Part shown: positions 4,545 through 5,547 of the stretch, in pieces
Layout of the letters: every line of letters begins with the position of its first letter
How positions within the stretch are numbered: position 1 is the first letter of the stretch
Program-made: the position numbers and the translations under genes
DNA from: Caulobacter sp.
GTDB taxonomy: Bacteria > Pseudomonadota > Alphaproteobacteria > Caulobacterales > Caulobacteraceae
NCBI GenBank assembly: GCA_014378155.1
Contig: JACMOF010000132.1
Location: 1 to 5,547, forward strand
DNA length: 5,547 bases
Reading direction: 5' to 3'
Notes under the pieces: generated by a model
Told to the model about the DNA's origin: nothing
What the model saw: only the letters and a program-made list of their open reading frames with translations
The model's database searches: none

Positions 4545-5547
4545 CCACCTCAACTCCGCGCTGCGAGACGAAATCCGCGCCGAGGCCCTGCGGCTGGGTT
4601 TCGACGCCTGCGGCTTCGCCAGCGCCTCCGAGGCCTGGCCTAATGGCGGCTGGTTGCGCGAGTTCGTCGCCGAGGGCTTCCACGGGGCCATGGGCTGGAT
4701 GGAGGAGACGCTGGACCGGCGTTCACACCCCACCGCCATGTGGACCGACGCCCGGACGGCGGTGGTGCTGGGCGTCAATTACGGCCCCGACCACGACCCC
4801 CTGGTCGCCTTGGAGGACCCGAGCCGCGCGGCGATCTCGGTCTATGCCCAGGGCGACGACTATCACGAGGTGATCAAGAAGCGCCTCAAGGCCCTGGCCC
4901 GTTGGATGCACGGCCGGTTCGGCGGCGAGGTGAAGGTTTTCGTCGACACCGCGCCGCTTATGGAAAAGCCGCTGGCCCAGCGCGCCGGCCTGGGCTGGCA
5001 GGGCAAGCACACCAATCTGGTGTCGCGACAGTTCGGCTCGTGGCTGTTTCTCGGATCGGTGTTGACCACGCTCGACCTGCCCGCCGATCCGCCCGAACGC
5101 GACCGCTGCGGCTCGTGCAGCGCTTGCCTGGACATCTGCCCGACCAACGCCTTCCCCAGCCCCTATCAGCTGGATGCCCGGCGCTGCATCTCCTACCTGA
5201 CCATCGAGCTTGCCGGGCCCATCCCGGTCGCGTTCCGTGAAGCGCTGGGCAATCGGATCTATGGCTGTGATGACTGTCTGGCAGTCTGCCCGTGGAACAA
5301 GTTCGCCAGCCTGTCGAGCGAGATGGCCTTCCATGCCCGCGAGACCCTGAAGGCGCCGTCGCTGGCGGCGCTAGCGAGCCTCGATGATCCGTCGTTCCGC
5401 GCCCTGTTCAGCAAGAGCCCGATCAAACGCATCGGCCGCGACCGCTTCGTGCGCAACGTGCTGATTGCGATCGGCAACTCCGGCGATGCGGCGCTGGCGG
5501 CCGAGGCCGAACGTTTGCTCGACGACTTGGGCCCGCTGGTGCGGGGC
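4525..5547 (+). CDS. queG: Epoxyqueuosine reductase QueG, 3'-truncated by the window edge (341 aa shown)
   Basis: QueG is a cytoplasmic cobalamin- and iron-sulfur-dependent enzyme that reduces epoxyqueuosine to queuosine at the wobble base of GUN-anticodon tRNAs, the last step of queuosine synthesis. The reading frame from ATG 4525 stays open to the last base. Motifs in order are FHGAMGWM (about 52-59), the region around GDDYHEVIKKRLK, VDTAPLMEKPLAQRAGLGW with the probable catalytic D141, and GKHTNL. A first cluster set follows, CGSCSACLDICPT (C195, C198, C201, C205), then DARRCISYLTIE (C221) and the second set YGCDDCLAVCPW (C248, C251, C255). These eight cysteines fit two [4Fe-4S] clusters. 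SPIKRIGRDRFVRNVLIAIGN and the start of a HEAT-like tail close the visible part. E. coli QueG has 379 aa, so probably only some tens of residues are missing. The ATG lies inside the last codons of the preceding gene, and the next in-frame Met is about residue 56, so this start is well supported. Translation is probably coupled to fzlA. Confidence 0.96.
   Translation, partial: MTISTSSHLNSALRDEIRAEALRLGFDACGFASASEAWPNGGWLREFVAEGFHGAMGWMEETLDRRSHPTAMWTDARTAVVLGVNYGPDHDPLVALEDPSRAAISVYAQGDDYHEVIKKRLKALARWMHGRFGGEVKVFVDTAPLMEKPLAQRAGLGWQGKHTNLVSRQFGSWLFLGSVLTTLDLPADPPERDRCGSCSACLDICPTNAFPSPYQLDARRCISYLTIELAGPIPVAFREALGNRIYGCDDCLAVCPWNKFASLSSEMAFHARETLKAPSLAALASLDDPSFRALFSKSPIKRIGRDRFVRNVLIAIGNSGDAALAAEAERLLDDLGPLVRG

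Noticed and set aside
4643..5334. Several other frames, both strands, within 4643-5334
   Set aside because: They are shadows of queG, whose frame from 4525 carries the catalytic Asp motif and both [4Fe-4S] cysteine sets.
1..5547. Mobile element, CRISPR array, tRNA/rRNA, phage, toxin-antitoxin or defence genes
   Set aside because: No transposase or integrase motif, no regularly spaced repeats, no tRNA-like cloverleaf and no defence-type domain were seen; all long frames with real motifs are housekeeping genes.

Overview
The window is GC-rich and densely coding, with five genes all on the + strand. Gene content and codon style point to an alphaproteobacterium, most likely Caulobacteraceae (Caulobacter or Phenylobacterium type). 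The main clues are a GST-fold protein that looks like the division factor FzlA, a GST-type gene overlapping queG, a bifunctional HldE and a YiiP-type metal exporter. The genus is an inference from the proteins; no rRNA or other marker is present.

Layout. (1) 1-1086: a small citrate synthase family enzyme whose ATG is the first base of the window. (2) 1087-1244: a 158-bp gap holding a striking 66-bp inverted repeat (1097-1162, 15-bp perfect arms), then a 26-bp dyad (1182-1207) just upstream of the next gene. (3) 1245-2183: fieF/yiiP, a cation-diffusion-facilitator metal exporter with all three zinc sites of the family conserved. (4) 2250-3707: hldE, the kinase/adenylyltransferase of ADP-heptose synthesis for the LPS core. 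(5) 3708-3857: a relatively AT-rich gap with several small hairpins, probably holding the promoter of the last two genes. (6) 3858-4544: a GST-fold protein that I identify as probable FzlA, the FtsZ-binding cytokinesis factor. (7) 4525-5547: queG, epoxyqueuosine reductase. It starts inside the end of fzlA with a 20-nt overlap and runs off the window end without a stop, so a search restricted to closed reading frames would miss it.

How they fit together. The genes form at least two transcription groups. fieF and hldE lie 66 bp apart and may be co-transcribed. fzlA and queG overlap and are almost certainly translationally coupled. The functions (central carbon, metal efflux, LPS heptose, division, tRNA modification) are housekeeping. 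I see no mobile element, CRISPR array, phage gene, toxin or defence gene. I do not think the window holds a new multi-gene system. The points worth a second look are the 66-bp palindromic intergenic element, the dyad with a GANTC methylation site upstream of fieF, the FzlA identification and its dual-coded C-terminal tail, and the Asp-to-Glu change at the catalytic position of the citrate synthase homologue.
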